From the NCBI RefSeq assembly GCF_024494695.1, contig NZ_JANHDP010000001.1, positions 372,001-436,000 on the forward strand: a stretch of DNA of 64,000 bases. Direction: 5' to 3'. The position numbers and the translations under genes are program-made. Source of the DNA: Natronoarchaeum rubrum. Lineage in GTDB: Archaea; Halobacteriota; Halobacteria; Halobacteriales; Natronoarchaeaceae. Each line of letters starts with the position of its first letter. Within the stretch, counting starts at the first letter, position 1. The notes beneath the pieces were generated by a model. That model worked only from the letters and a program-made list of their open reading frames with translations, was not told the origin of the DNA and did no database searches. Shown piece after piece: positions 44,533 through 54,384 of the stretch.

Positions 44533-44559
44533 AGTATGCTGACTAACTTATGGTTAGGA

Positions 44560-44802
44560 ATGAACGTAGAACAGTTCTCGGAGCGCGACGGGCAGTACGC
44601 TCGACGCTTCGAATACGACGACGAAACGGAAATCGTCGCCGACCTCGGCGTCGGCGTCGACGGCACCGTTGACGTCCTCGACGACGCGGTGATCGTCGTC
44701 ACCGAGGACGGTGAAGAGTTCGAACTCGACATCCCCGAGACGGGCGCGCAAGCGTTTATCAAAAACGGCGTGCTCACCATCGAACTGGAGGCCGAGGCAT
44801 GA
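44560..44802 (+). CDS. Hsp20/alpha-crystallin-like small protein (DUF7127-like)
   Basis: 80 residues. After [19 protein letters not shown] come beta strands [47 protein letters not shown]. The strand layout and the NGVLTIEL ending resemble the alpha-crystallin domain of small heat-shock proteins; [10 protein letters not shown] corresponds to the conserved 'GVL' strand. It precedes cdc48 and overlaps its start by 4 bp, so they are cotranslated. A role as chaperone or substrate adaptor for the Cdc48 unfoldase is inference. Confidence 0.75.
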   Translation: MNVEQFSERDGQYARRFEYDDETEIVADLGVGVDGTVDVLDDAVIVVTEDGEEFELDIPETGAQAFIKNGVLTIELEAEA

Positions 44803-47060
44803 GACTTACCGTAAAACCACTCAAACAGAAAGACGCCGGTCGCGGACTCGCCGCGATCGACCGGGGGTCGATGCGCGAGCTCGACCTCGAGAACGGCGAC
44901 TACATCGTCATCGAGGGCGACAACGACAGCCGCGCGGTCGCGCGCGTCTGGCCGGGCTACCCCGAGGACGAGGGGCAGGGCGTCATCCGCATCGACGGCC
45001 GACTCCGCCAGGAGGCAAGCGTCGGCATCGACGACCGCGTCGAGGTCGAGAAGGCCGACGTCCAGCCCGCGACCAGCGTGACGGTCGCGCTCCCCCAGAA
45101 CCTTCGGATCCGGGGCAACATCGGCCCGCTGGTGCGCGACAAGCTCAGCGGCCAGGCGGTCACCGAGGGCCAGACGGTCCCGTTCCCGCTCTCCTTTGGC
45201 CCGATGTCCGGTAACGGCCGGTCGGTCCCGCTGAAGATCGCCAGCAGCGAGCCCGGTGGGACGGTCGTCATCACCGACTCGACGGACATCCAGATCAGCG
45301 AGACGCCCGCCGAGCAGATCAGCGCCGAGGGCCCCACCAGCGAGGGTACCCCCAGCGTCACCTACGAGGACATCGGCGGCCTCGACAGCGAGCTCGAACA
45401 GGTTCGCGAGATGATCGAGCTGCCGATGCGCCACCCCGAGCTGTTCCAGCAGCTCGGTATCGAGCCGCCGAAGGGCGTCCTGCTGCACGGCCCGCCGGGG
45501 ACCGGCAAGACGCTGATGGCGAAAGCCGTCGCCAACGAGGTCGACGCCCACTTCGAGACGATCTCCGGCCCGGAGATCATGTCGAAGTACTACGGCGAGA
45601 GCGAGGAGCAGCTCCGCGAGGTGTTCGAGGAGGCAGAAGAACAGTCGCCCGCGATCATCTTCATCGACGAGATCGACTCGATCGCGCCCAAGCGCGAGGA
45701 GGCCGGCGGCGACGTCGAACGCCGCGTGGTCGCCCAGCTCCTGAGCCTGATGGACGGGCTCGAGGAGCGCGGCGAGGTCACCGTGATCGCCGCGACGAAC
45801 CGCGTCGACGCCATCGACCCGGCGCTGCGCCGCGGCGGCCGCTTCGACCGCGAGATCGAGATCTCGGTGCCCGACAAGGAGGGTCGCCAGGAGATCCTGC
45901 AGGTCCACACCCGCGGGATGCCGCTGGCCGACGGCATCGATCTCGAGGAGTACGCCGAGAACACCCACGGGTTCGTCGGCGCCGATCTGGCGTCGCTGAC
46001 CAAGGAGGGCGCGATGAACGCCCTGCGCCGGGTGCGCCCGGAGATCGACCTCGAAGCCGACGAGATCGACGCCGAGCTGCTCGAATCGCTGCAGGTCACC
46101 AACGACGACTTCCGCGAGGCGATGAAGGGCATCGAGCCCTCCGCGCTGCGCGAGGTGTTCGTCGAGGTGCCCGACGTCACCTGGAACAGCGTCGGCGGCC
46201 TCGAGGACACCAAAGAGCGCCTGCGCGAGACGATCCAGTGGCCCCTCGAGTACCCCGAGGTGTTCGAGACGATGGACATGGAGGCCGCGAAGGGCGTCCT
46301 GCTGTACGGCCCGCCGGGGACCGGCAAGACGCTGATGGCGAAAGCCGTCGCCAACGAGGCCGAGTCCAACTTCATCTCGATCAAGGGCCCCGAGCTGCTC
46401 AGCAAGTGGGTCGGCGAGTCCGAGAAGGGCATCCGCGAGGTGTTCAGCAAGGCCCGGGAGAACGCCCCGACCGTGGTGTTCTTCGACGAGATCGACTCGA
46501 TCGCCACCGAGCGCGGCAGCGGCGGCGGCGACTCGAACGTCGGCGAACGGGTCGTCTCGCAGCTGCTGACCGAGCTCGACGGGCTCGAACAGCTGGAGGA
46601 CGTCGTCGTGATCGCGACGACCAACCGGCCGGACCTGATCGACTCGGCGCTGTTGCGCCCCGGTCGCCTGGACCGCCACGTCCACGTGCCGGTGCCCGAC
46701 GAGGACGCCCGCGAGGCGATCTTCGAGGTCCACACCCGCAACAAGCCCCTGGCCGACGACGTCGACCTCGGGTGGCTCGCGAGCCGGACCGAGGGCTACG
46801 TCGGCGCCGACATCGAGGCGATCACGCGCGAGGCCTCGATGGCGGCCTCCCGGGAGTTCATCAACTCGGTGAGCCCCGAGGAGATCGACGAGAGCGTCGG
46901 AAACGTCCGCATCAGCCGCGAGCACTTCGAGCAGGCGCTCGACGAGGTCGGTCCGAGCGTCACCGACGAGGTGCGCGAGCGCTACGAGGAACTGGAAAGC
47001 GAACTCGACCGAACCGAGCCCGACACGGGTGAAAGCGACGTCACCCGGACGTTCCAGTAA
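44799..47060 (+). CDS. Cdc48/VAT-type AAA ATPase
   Basis: 753 residues, standard length. Hexameric unfoldase that pulls apart proteins for the proteasome, like archaeal VAT. The N-domain (about 1-190, [21 protein letters not shown]) is followed by D1 (Walker A GPPGTGKT at about 231, [35 protein letters not shown]) and D2 (Walker A at about 505, [48 protein letters not shown]). The C-terminal tail is acidic. It overlaps the Hsp20-like gene by 4 bp. Confidence 0.96.
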   Translation: MRLTVKPLKQKDAGRGLAAIDRGSMRELDLENGDYIVIEGDNDSRAVARVWPGYPEDEGQGVIRIDGRLRQEASVGIDDRVEVEKADVQPATSVTVALPQNLRIRGNIGPLVRDKLSGQAVTEGQTVPFPLSFGPMSGNGRSVPLKIASSEPGGTVVITDSTDIQISETPAEQISAEGPTSEGTPSVTYEDIGGLDSELEQVREMIELPMRHPELFQQLGIEPPKGVLLHGPPGTGKTLMAKAVANEVDAHFETISGPEIMSKYYGESEEQLREVFEEAEEQSPAIIFIDEIDSIAPKREEAGGDVERRVVAQLLSLMDGLEERGEVTVIAATNRVDAIDPALRRGGRFDREIEISVPDKEGRQEILQVHTRGMPLADGIDLEEYAENTHGFVGADLASLTKEGAMNALRRVRPEIDLEADEIDAELLESLQVTNDDFREAMKGIEPSALREVFVEVPDVTWNSVGGLEDTKERLRETIQWPLEYPEVFETMDMEAAKGVLLYGPPGTGKTLMAKAVANEAESNFISIKGPELLSKWVGESEKGIREVFSKARENAPTVVFFDEIDSIATERGSGGGDSNVGERVVSQLLTELDGLEQLEDVVVIATTNRPDLIDSALLRPGRLDRHVHVPVPDEDAREAIFEVHTRNKPLADDVDLGWLASRTEGYVGADIEAITREASMAASREFINSVSPEEIDESVGNVRISREHFEQALDEVGPSVTDEVRERYEELESELDRTEPDTGESDVTRTFQ

Positions 47061-47216
47061 GCGCCCGCACTCGCTCGGCACCGCCCCGCTGACGCGTCAC
47101 TTTCATTTTCGCCGCGGCGTCTCGACGCCGAACGGCAGTTCTCTCCACACCGCAGATTCGCCAGCCCTGCCGCCGCGCGACCGGGATTTTTTGCGTTCGA
47201 CGCCGACATTCGGATC

Positions 47217-47570
47217 GTGTACTCGAAAGTCACCGTCGACGAGATCGAGGAGCGAGAGGTCGAGGGGATCGAACCGACGATCAGGGCGATCGGCTACGAG
47301 ACGCGGCCCGAGGAGATGCGTCCGAGCGTCTGGGAGTTCGAGGAGGGCGAGGAGAACAATCGCCACTACCACGAGCACCAGGAGGAGCTGTATCTCGTGC
47401 TGGACGGTCGCTTTCACGTCTCGGTCGGCGAGGAAGGGTTCGAGCTAGCGGAAGGCGACGTGCTGGTCGTCGAGCCATCGACCGAGCGGCAGGTGACGGC
47501 GCTGGAGCCCGCGCGCCTGTTCGTGGTGGGTGCGCCGAACGAGGCCGACGACGCGGTGGTGGTCGACTAG
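47217..47570 (+). CDS. Cupin domain protein
   Basis: 117 residues from a GTG start. Single beta-barrel cupin with motif 1 NRHYHEHQEELYLVLDGRF (metal-type His, His, Glu) and motif 2 LAEGDVLVVEPSTERQV, in which the last motif-2 His is missing. It might be a sugar or small-molecule binding protein or isomerase. The start codon follows a T-run (about 47187-47192). Confidence 0.82.
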   Translation: MYSKVTVDEIEEREVEGIEPTIRAIGYETRPEEMRPSVWEFEEGEENNRHYHEHQEELYLVLDGRFHVSVGEEGFELAEGDVLVVEPSTERQVTALEPARLFVVGAPNEADDAVVVD

Positions 47571-47669
47571 TGGCCGAGGGCGTATTTCATCCGATCAGTC
47601 GTGAGAGTAGCGGTCGTTACGGGAGCCGCGTCGAGTGAACGGTGAGATGGGACCTGTTCGGACACTATG

Positions 47670-48101
47670 TCAGAGACCGCCGCTACAGGTAGACTGGTCA
47701 AATTCAAAATAAACGTAGTCTCTGTCCTCGTACTCCCGAATCTCGGCCAGGAACAGATTTTCCGTCGACTCGGTTTTATTGCACGTCACTCGGTACCCTC
47801 CTTCTTCGGGGTCGGTTCCCTGACGCGCGATAGAGATTGTAAACCAGTCTCCGTTCCTCGCCTCGGTAATTCCCGCTTCCCGAATAACGGCAGGTCCCCG
47901 GCTCCGCTCGGAGATTTCGTAGGTATCGTCCAGCACGATATCGCCCTCCCGTTCGGATATCGTGATTTCGATTTGGTGTCGGTCTTCGGTGAAGTTCAGG
48001 AGCTCAAAATTCACAGGTCCGGCGGCTTCCAAAGACAGACAGCCAGCGGCCCCCAGCGTCATCCCGGAGCCGATCATCGAGAGAGTCGATCGACGATTCA
48101 C
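47670..48101 (-). CDS. Lipoprotein of unknown function
   Basis: 143 residues. N-terminus MNRRSTLSMIGSGMTLGAAGC: twin-arginine with a lipobox ending in Cys21. The mature part is beta-rich (NFELLNFTEDRHQIEITI, then EISERSRGPAVIREAG) and has two Cys near the end (CNKTE, TCSGG) that could form a disulfide. Base use is less GC-rich than the neighbours. Such small haloarchaeal lipoproteins are common; no function is assigned. Confidence 0.6.
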   Translation of the reverse strand: MNRRSTLSMIGSGMTLGAAGCLSLEAAGPVNFELLNFTEDRHQIEITISEREGDIVLDDTYEISERSRGPAVIREAGITEARNGDWFTISIARQGTDPEEGGYRVTCNKTESTENLFLAEIREYEDRDYVYFEFDQSTCSGGL

Positions 48102-48220
48102 ATGAATTTGTGGCGAGCGAAGCGATAAAAACGTTCCCGGTACATCGAGGCAGTGTTCAACTCACCCGCGTAGCTACCGAATCGCCTGATTCAGCACTGG
48201 CCCGGAAACTCATCCGACCG

Positions 48221-48550
48221 TCAGAACTGATACCGCCGCTCGTCTTTCTGCTGGGCCTGCGGGAACTGCGCGGCGCCGGTCATCTCCTCGTAGGTCATTC
48301 CCGAGAGGTACTCGTCGTAGGTCACGTCGTAGGCGCTGCGGAGGTGGAAATCGAGCTTGCCGGACTCGACGGTGCTCTGAAACAGCAGGCTGACCGCCTC
48401 CTCGATCATGTCCTCGGCGTCGTCCTCGTCGAGCGCGGTCAACAGCATCGTCAGCTCTCGGCGGGTCCCCTCGTCGAGATCGGCGTCGAGGTCGCCGTCC
48501 AGCGCTTCGTACCTCTCCTCGATGTCCTCGGTCAGGTCGTCGAGTGTCAT
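48221..48550 (-). CDS. Conserved haloarchaeal protein, acidic helical
   Basis: 109 residues, mainly helical and acidic (LTEDIEERYEALDGDLDADL, RELTMLLTALDEDDAEDMI), with a C-terminal part SAYDVTYDEYLSGMTYEEMTG and a basic end DERRYQF. Cytoplasmic. No family recognised. It lies 50 bp downstream of the histidine kinase gene, on the same strand, so it might be cotranscribed. Confidence 0.6.
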   Translation of the reverse strand: MTLDDLTEDIEERYEALDGDLDADLDEGTRRELTMLLTALDEDDAEDMIEEAVSLLFQSTVESGKLDFHLRSAYDVTYDEYLSGMTYEEMTGAAQFPQAQQKDERRYQF

Positions 48551-48600
48551 ACCTCCAGTTGGGACGAGCGGGATGAAACGGCTTTCGGCTGCGCGATATC

Positions 48601-50385
48601 TCACTCGTCGTGGTCAGGCGTGGGCGGCACGTCGGCATCCGGTGCCGTCGCGGCATCGGCGTCGGAAGCCGCTGACGCATCGCGCGCCGCCGCTCCGGTC
48701 GACCGCGCAGATGGGCGCCCGAACGGATCTTCGACCAGCGGGAGTTCGATGACGAACCGCGCCCCGCCCGACTCGCTTTCCCCCACCGAAATCTCGCCGC
48801 CGTACTGCTCGACGAGCGTATCGACGAGATACAGCCCGACGCCGGTCCCGGTACTGTCCAACCCCTTCTCGCCGCGGCCGAACACCTCCTTGCGCCGCGA
48901 TTCGAGGATCCCCGGCCCGTCGTCGGCGACCTCGATGCGCACCGTCGTATCGTCGCACTCGACCGAGACGCGAACGCGACAGGGCGGGTCGTCGTGGTGC
49001 TGGACGGCGTTGTTGAACAGGTTCGTGAACACCGACGAGAACATCTGGTTGGCCGCGACGTAGCAGCCCTCGGGAAGTTCCTCCTCGACCACGAACTCGG
49101 CGTCGTCGAAGCGCTGGCGCGCCTGCTCCAGTTGCGTCCGGAGGACCCCGACCGCGTCGATCGGTTCGAGCTCGATCGACTCGTCGCCGGTGATCGCAGC
49201 CATGAGATCGCCGACGTTCTCGGTCAGTTCGACGACGTGTCGACTGCTCTCGTCCATCGCGTCGAGATGTACCCGTCCCGCATCGTCGACGTGCTCCGCG
49301 AGCAGGTCGGCCCGGCCCCCGATGATCGTCATGTCGTTTCGGATGTCGTGGCGGACGATACGATTCAGGATGGATAGCTCTTCCTCGCGGCGCTTCAGCT
49401 CCGTGATGTCACGGAAGACCAGCAGGCGCCCGTTCTGTGCTCCCGCCCGGTCGTACAGGGGCGTGACCTGAAAATCGAAGTGCCGAGGATCGCCGCCGAC
49501 CGAGAGCTCGATTTCGGTGCGCGAGTCGTCGTCTCCCTGCGCGAGGAGGTCGGCGTCGAACACGTCGTCGACGGGCTTTCGGACGGGATCGGGATCGTTC
49601 GCGAGCCGGCGCCCGGCGTCGTTGACGTCGACGACCCGGTTCGTCCGGTCGACGACGAACACGCCGTCGCGCATGTTCTCGATGACCTTGTTTCTGGCAA
49701 CGGGAACGATGTCGAGCAGTTCGAACCGGGCGACGCCGAAGAGGAAGCCGACGACCTTGACCGTGCTCGTCAGCGGGAGCGGATCGATCGGAACGAGGCC
49801 GAGCCACCAGACGAACTCGCCGACCAGCACGAGGAGGATGCTGCCCACCAGGATGGTCGATTGCTTGACGAACGCTCGCTGGGTCAGCGACAGCTCGAGG
49901 AGAAGGTAGATGCCGACGAGGAGATAGCCGACCGCGACCGAGGCGAACAGCCAGTAGAGCGGCCCGAAGGAGGGAATCAGCAGGTTCGCGGCGGCGTCGT
50001 ACTCGTAGCCGTAAAACAGGCCGTGGGCGTCGTTCGTCCAGACGAGCAACTGCGAAAGCACCGGGATGGCGGCGATGGCGGCGCCGGTCCGGTAGGTGAG
50101 CCACTCCTCGTGGTCGGTGTACTCGATCGCGGTGATCATGTAGCCCGCGGCCATGAACGTCATCGGGACGAACCGCCAGTTCCACCAGAACAGCTTGGCC
50201 GAGAGATCCGTCGAGACGAGCTGGACGATGTAGACGGCCGAGAGCAGTATCAGCCCCGTCACGTCGAAGATGAACCCGGTGGCACCCCGCCGGTCCCGGT
50301 AGCGCCACAGTCTGGCGACGAGCGCGACGCTGATCAACAGGGCCAGCACGTACGGAACGACGTAGTGCGTGTATTCGAGTGCCAT
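48601..50385 (-). CDS. Sensor histidine kinase (7TM, PAS, HisKA, HATPase)
   Basis: 594 residues. The N-terminus has seven transmembrane helices (histidine-kinase 7TM sensor, to about 220). A PAS domain follows (VIENMRDGVFVVDRTNRVVDVN), then the HisKA dimerisation helix with phospho-acceptor His346 (NRIVRHDIRNDMTIIGG), then the HATPase (VFTNLFNNAVQHHDDP, VADDGPGI, GTGVGLYLVDTLVEQYGG). The C-terminus is disordered (Ala/Asp/Pro). No receiver or output gene is adjacent, as often in haloarchaea, so the partner is unknown. The ligand could be membrane-borne or a redox/energy state. Confidence 0.9.
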   Translation of the reverse strand: MALEYTHYVVPYVLALLISVALVARLWRYRDRRGATGFIFDVTGLILLSAVYIVQLVSTDLSAKLFWWNWRFVPMTFMAAGYMITAIEYTDHEEWLTYRTGAAIAAIPVLSQLLVWTNDAHGLFYGYEYDAAANLLIPSFGPLYWLFASVAVGYLLVGIYLLLELSLTQRAFVKQSTILVGSILLVLVGEFVWWLGLVPIDPLPLTSTVKVVGFLFGVARFELLDIVPVARNKVIENMRDGVFVVDRTNRVVDVNDAGRRLANDPDPVRKPVDDVFDADLLAQGDDDSRTEIELSVGGDPRHFDFQVTPLYDRAGAQNGRLLVFRDITELKRREEELSILNRIVRHDIRNDMTIIGGRADLLAEHVDDAGRVHLDAMDESSRHVVELTENVGDLMAAITGDESIELEPIDAVGVLRTQLEQARQRFDDAEFVVEEELPEGCYVAANQMFSSVFTNLFNNAVQHHDDPPCRVRVSVECDDTTVRIEVADDGPGILESRRKEVFGRGEKGLDSTGTGVGLYLVDTLVEQYGGEISVGESESGGARFVIELPLVEDPFGRPSARSTGAAARDASAASDADAATAPDADVPPTPDHDE

Positions 50386-50609
50386 GTTCGTCTCGCATCT
50401 CGACCGCGGTCGGCGTCGCGATCAGTCACCGGGTGGACTCCTCGATAGCTCCCGATTGTTGCGTAGTACTGGATCGCACGTTGCCGCTCCGATACCAAAA
50501 AGATACGTCCCGACCGCGACCGCATCGAACTTGGCGATTCGGGCACGCTTCGACCGTCCGACGAGACGAACCGCCAGACCCAACTGCAGTAGGCGCCTCC
50601 GGTACGCTG

Positions 50610-51527
50610 ATGAGCGAAGCGCCGGGCGCAGTCCCCGAGGAGCCGGACGCCGTTCAGCGGGCCCTGATCGAGTGGTACGAGGCGGACCACCGGTCGTTCC
50701 CGTGGCGGGAAACGACCGACCCCTACGAGATTCTCGTCTCGGAAGTGATGAGCCAGCAGACCCAGCTCTCGCGGGTCGAGACGGCCTGGGCCGAGTTCCT
50801 CGATCGGTGGCCCGCGGTCGCGGATCTGGCGGCCGCCGACCGCTCGGCGGTCGTCGCGTTCTGGACCGACCACAGCCTCGGGTACAACAACCGTGCGCGG
50901 TACCTCCACGAAGCCGCCGGACAGGTCGTCGACGATCACGGGGGCGAGTTCCCGACGACGCCCGACGGGCTGCAAGAGCTGCAAGGCGTCGGACCGTACA
51001 CCGCCAACGCGGTCGCGAGCTTCGCGTTCAACAACGGCGACGCCGTCGTCGACACGAACGTCAAGCGCGTCCTCTATCGGGCGTTCGACGTGCCGGACGA
51101 CGACGCCGCCTTCGAGGACGCCGCCGCCGAACTCATGCCCGAGGGCGAGTCCCGCGTCTGGAACAACGCGATCATGGAACTCGGCGGGGTGGCCTGCGAG
51201 AAGACGCCGGCCTGCGACGAGGCGGGCTGCCCGTGGCGGACGTGGTGTCACGCCTACGAGACGGGCGATTTCACCGCGCCCGACGTTCCCACGCAGCCCA
51301 GCTTCGAGGGAAGTCGCCGGCAGTTCCGCGGGCGCGTCGTGAAGCTGCTGGGCGAACACGACGAACTCGAACTCGACGAGATCGGGCCGCGGATCCGAGT
51401 GGACTACGCACCCGGAGGCGAGTACGGCCGGGAGTGGCTGCGCGGCCTGCTCGACGATCTCGAAGGCGACGAACTCGTCGAGACCGAGGAGCGCGAGAAC
51501 GGCGTCGTCGCCCGACTTCGGCAGTAG
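50610..51527 (+). CDS. mutY: A/G-specific adenine glycosylase MutY
   Basis: 305 residues. It removes adenine mispaired with 8-oxoguanine. HhH-GPD fold: catalytic Glu45 in VSEVMSQQTQ, hairpin ELQGVGPYTANAVASF and catalytic Asp148 in AVVDTNVKRVLYR. The [4Fe-4S] loop has Cys196, 202, 207 and 213, with spacing X5-X4-X5 rather than the classical X6-X2-X5. The C-terminal domain is short and differs from the bacterial NUDIX-like one. The ATG at 50610 is used; the frame upstream is non-coding in character. Confidence 0.92.
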   Translation: MSEAPGAVPEEPDAVQRALIEWYEADHRSFPWRETTDPYEILVSEVMSQQTQLSRVETAWAEFLDRWPAVADLAAADRSAVVAFWTDHSLGYNNRARYLHEAAGQVVDDHGGEFPTTPDGLQELQGVGPYTANAVASFAFNNGDAVVDTNVKRVLYRAFDVPDDDAAFEDAAAELMPEGESRVWNNAIMELGGVACEKTPACDEAGCPWRTWCHAYETGDFTAPDVPTQPSFEGSRRQFRGRVVKLLGEHDELELDEIGPRIRVDYAPGGEYGREWLRGLLDDLEGDELVETEERENGVVARLRQ

Positions 51528-51540
51528 CGCGTCGCCCGAC

Positions 51541-53322
51541 TCACTCGCTCGCTCGGGCTTCGGCGTCGAGCAGCGACGCGGGCTCGACGGAATCGTACTT
51601 GACGATCGACGCGAAAACGTCGTCCTCCGTGGCGAATCGACTGCCGGACGTGACGCCGTAGGCGTCGTCGTCGCCGAACCGCGTTTCCACGAACCGGCGT
51701 GCGACGAGCGCTTTGCGTCCGTCCGCTTCCTCGTCGATCTGCCACTGGGCTTCGTCGAGGAACAGCGCGGCCGTCACCACGTCGAAGAGCAGGTCCGACA
51801 GCCGCTTGGCGTGGTACTGCGCGTACTCGTCGTCCTCGACGGCGAGCGTCCCCAGCGCGTCCTGCAGGTCGCGGAACGCCGACTCCACTTCGGCGGCCAC
51901 CGATTCGAGCGCCGGGTGCTCGACGGCGTCGAGTTTCTTCCGAACGTAGGGGAGCAGCGCCTCGTGGGCGTTCTCCCGGTTCAGCGCCCGAAGCACGTCG
52001 AGCGCGAGAACGTTCGACGGCCCCTCCCAGATCGGGAGCACCTGCGCGTCCCGAAGTAGGCGTTCGGTCGTGTGTTCGCGAACGTACCCGTTGCCCCCCA
52101 GAATCTCCATCGCGTAGGAGGTCGTGTCGACTGCCATCCGGGCCGTCTTGTACTTCGCCACGGGGACGAACAGACGCATCAACTGGTAGGCTGCAGCGTC
52201 GTCGCCGACGTGTTCGCGCTCGTCGTACAGCCGCGCCGCCTCGAACGAAAAGGCCACTGCGGCCTCGTAATCGACCGAGAGGTCCACGAGATCGCGTCGC
52301 ATCAGCGGGTACTCCTCGATCGGACTGCCGAACGCCTCGCGGTTGGCGGCGCGGACCTTCGCCTCCAGTAGCGCGCGTCCCATCACGCCGACCGCGCCCG
52401 TGGCGTTCGTCAGCCGCTCGAAGTTCATCATCTCCGCCATGTACTTGAACCCCTTCCGCTCCTCGCCGACGAGGTACGCCTCCGCGCCCTCGAACTCGAT
52501 CTCGCCCGTCGGGACGGACGTGGTGCCGAGTTTGTCCTTCAGCCGACGGAAGTGCGAGTCGTTGACCGCGCCGTTCGGCTTCGTCCGCGGGACGAGGAAC
52601 AGCGACAGCCCCTCGGTGCCCTCGGGCGCGTCCGGCGTCCGCGCGAGGGCGAGCGCGCCTTCGGCGTCGATGTTCGAGCAGAACCACTTCTCGCCGTACA
52701 GTTCGTACACGCCGTCGTCGTCGGTGCGCTCGGCTCGCGTCTCGTTGGCCCCCACGTCCGACCCGCCCTGTTCCTCGGTCAGAAACATCGCGCCCTCGAT
52801 GTGCTCGTCGAGGCCGCGGGCGGTCAGCGCCTCGAAGTACTCCTCCAAGTCGCCGTCGTCGAATTTGTCGAGGACGATCGCGGCGCCGGTCGTCATGGAG
52901 ACGGGACAGCAAAAGCCGCTGTCGACGTACGACAGCAGCGCCTGCATCAACAGCGTGTGACTCAACCCGACCGGCTCGTCGCGACCCGGCGGCGCGTGGA
53001 AGGCGTCGTGGGTGACGCCGAACCGCTCGTAGACGATCTCCTCTTGCTCGCGGAGCAGCGGGTGGTACTCGACCTCGTTGCGGCGGTTCCCGTACTTGTC
53101 GAACGAACGGAGTTCGTGGCCCGCTTCGTCGATGCGGTCGGCCGTGTCGGCCATCCGCTCCCCGAGCACCGCCCCGAACTCGGAGAGCACGTCCTCGGCC
53201 CACTCGAACTCGGCGTCCGGGTAGATCCGCCGCGCCTCGAACTGGAGCGTCGGATCGACCTCCCAGTAGTTGCAGTTCCGCCCCTCGTCCAGCCGCCCGT
53301 AGTCGATCGAACCCGACGTCAT
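51541..53322 (-). CDS. AidB-like acyl-CoA dehydrogenase
   Basis: 593 residues, longer than a standard ACAD (about 380), with the extra N-terminal and C-terminal parts of the AidB branch. FAD and substrate motifs: AMFLTEEQGGSDVGANE, GEKWFCSNIDA, LGTTSVPTGEI, then LEILGGNGYVREH and WEGPSNVLALD. AidB in E. coli protects DNA from alkylation, but many archaeal members are probably acyl-CoA dehydrogenases. The start at 53322 avoids an open extension that covers the divergent promoter region. Confidence 0.87.
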   Translation of the reverse strand: MTSGSIDYGRLDEGRNCNYWEVDPTLQFEARRIYPDAEFEWAEDVLSEFGAVLGERMADTADRIDEAGHELRSFDKYGNRRNEVEYHPLLREQEEIVYERFGVTHDAFHAPPGRDEPVGLSHTLLMQALLSYVDSGFCCPVSMTTGAAIVLDKFDDGDLEEYFEALTARGLDEHIEGAMFLTEEQGGSDVGANETRAERTDDDGVYELYGEKWFCSNIDAEGALALARTPDAPEGTEGLSLFLVPRTKPNGAVNDSHFRRLKDKLGTTSVPTGEIEFEGAEAYLVGEERKGFKYMAEMMNFERLTNATGAVGVMGRALLEAKVRAANREAFGSPIEEYPLMRRDLVDLSVDYEAAVAFSFEAARLYDEREHVGDDAAAYQLMRLFVPVAKYKTARMAVDTTSYAMEILGGNGYVREHTTERLLRDAQVLPIWEGPSNVLALDVLRALNRENAHEALLPYVRKKLDAVEHPALESVAAEVESAFRDLQDALGTLAVEDDEYAQYHAKRLSDLLFDVVTAALFLDEAQWQIDEEADGRKALVARRFVETRFGDDDAYGVTSGSRFATEDDVFASIVKYDSVEPASLLDAEARASE

Positions 53323-53554
53323 TGTAGATGATAGTTGGTGTGAAATATGATAAACCATCGGCGTTCTGGGCCCACCGCGTGCGGCGCCCCCGACGCGAGG
53401 CCCCGTCGCGGCAGAGGGATACGACGCGTGCGCTGCCCCGTCTGCAACGGTCACGACCGAGAACGCCACATCGAGCTTCACGCCCACGTTTATTTCCGTG
53501 GACTGCCAAGTGATCGATCGATGCACCGACCTCGCGATCGAGGGGCGATCGACG

Positions 53555-54232
53555 ATGCCCGCTGACGAGAGCGACCGCTGCAGTCGTCGTTGCCTGCTCC
53601 GGGCGATCGGAACGGGCCTGACAGCGCTCGGCATCGCAGGCACCGGCGCAGCCCAGGAGGGGGACGCGGCGGTGCTGTTCGCCGATCAGACGAGCGACGG
53701 CGTCGCGATACAGCTCGCGGCGGTGCGGACCGGGATCGACGTCGCCTACGTTATCCGGTCGCAGGATTCCGATCGAACACTTGCAGAGGGAACGTTCAAC
53801 GCCGGCACCAGACGCCGGAACGTCACCATCCGGCTCGAGGAGCGAATCGAGCGGGACCAGACGCTATCGATTTCGCTCTCTCGACTCGACGACGGCTCCC
53901 CGCTCGTCGGGGATACGGCGGAAGTGACCCTGCTGGGCGAGCAAGCGGATTCGGACGCCGCCGACGGATCGGTCTCGAACGAAACCGCAACAGGCGAAAC
54001 CTCGGGAAGCGACGCGACCGCTGATGATGTCGTCGAGGTCAGTGAGCCAGACGCCGTCGACGAGGTGAGCGATCTGAACGAGCGCGACGCCGCCGACGAG
54101 GATGCCGAGACTGACGGTGAAGCGTCCGCCGACTCGGGGATGCCGGGCTTCGGCGTCGGAACCGCTCTCGCAAGCGTCGGCGGGCTGGCGTACGCCTTCG
54201 CCCGTCGTTCGGGCGCCGGCGCCGACGAGTGA
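53555..54232 (+). CDS. Tat-exported PGF-CTERM surface protein
   Basis: 225 residues. A Tat-like signal (CSRRCLLRAIGTGLTALGIAG) is followed by a beta domain of about 100 residues (VLFADQTSDGVAIQLAAVRTG, EGTFNAGTRRRNVTIRL), resembling the DUF7282-type domain of haloarchaeal surface proteins, then an acidic Asp/Ala/Glu linker and the C-terminal sorting signal MPGFGVGTALASVGGLAYAFA. Archaeosortase A would cleave and lipid-anchor it. A TATA-like CGTTTATT near 53486-53493 leaves a leader of about 45 nt. Confidence 0.75.
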   Translation: MPADESDRCSRRCLLRAIGTGLTALGIAGTGAAQEGDAAVLFADQTSDGVAIQLAAVRTGIDVAYVIRSQDSDRTLAEGTFNAGTRRRNVTIRLEERIERDQTLSISLSRLDDGSPLVGDTAEVTLLGEQADSDAADGSVSNETATGETSGSDATADDVVEVSEPDAVDEVSDLNERDAADEDAETDGEASADSGMPGFGVGTALASVGGLAYAFARRSGAGADE

Positions 54233-54266
54233 TCAAAAGAGCGGGCGCCGATGCCGACGAGTGATC
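54211..54266 (+). repeat. 24-bp direct repeat at the end of the PGF-CTERM gene
   Basis: Copies at 54211-54234 and 54243-54266 differ at two bases. The first includes the last codons and stop (encoding GAGADE); the second repeats this 8 bp later outside the gene. It looks like a small local duplication. The remaining spacer to 54384 holds no gene. Confidence 0.75.
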
Positions 54267-54384
54267 GGGGTGTGTGGAACGCCGCCGAGATCCGGGTGGC
54301 GACCGATCACGCCTCGGACTCGGACGTAGCTCGGCGGGACTCCGAGAACGAAACCTGCTGCGTCGCGGGGCGTGACCGCGGTTC

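Noticed and set aside
44376..47081. Extension of the leftward hydrolase frame across cdc48
   Set aside because: The open frame continues to about 47081, but this part is antisense to cdc48 and the Hsp20-like gene. The hydrolase begins at 44375 by motif order.
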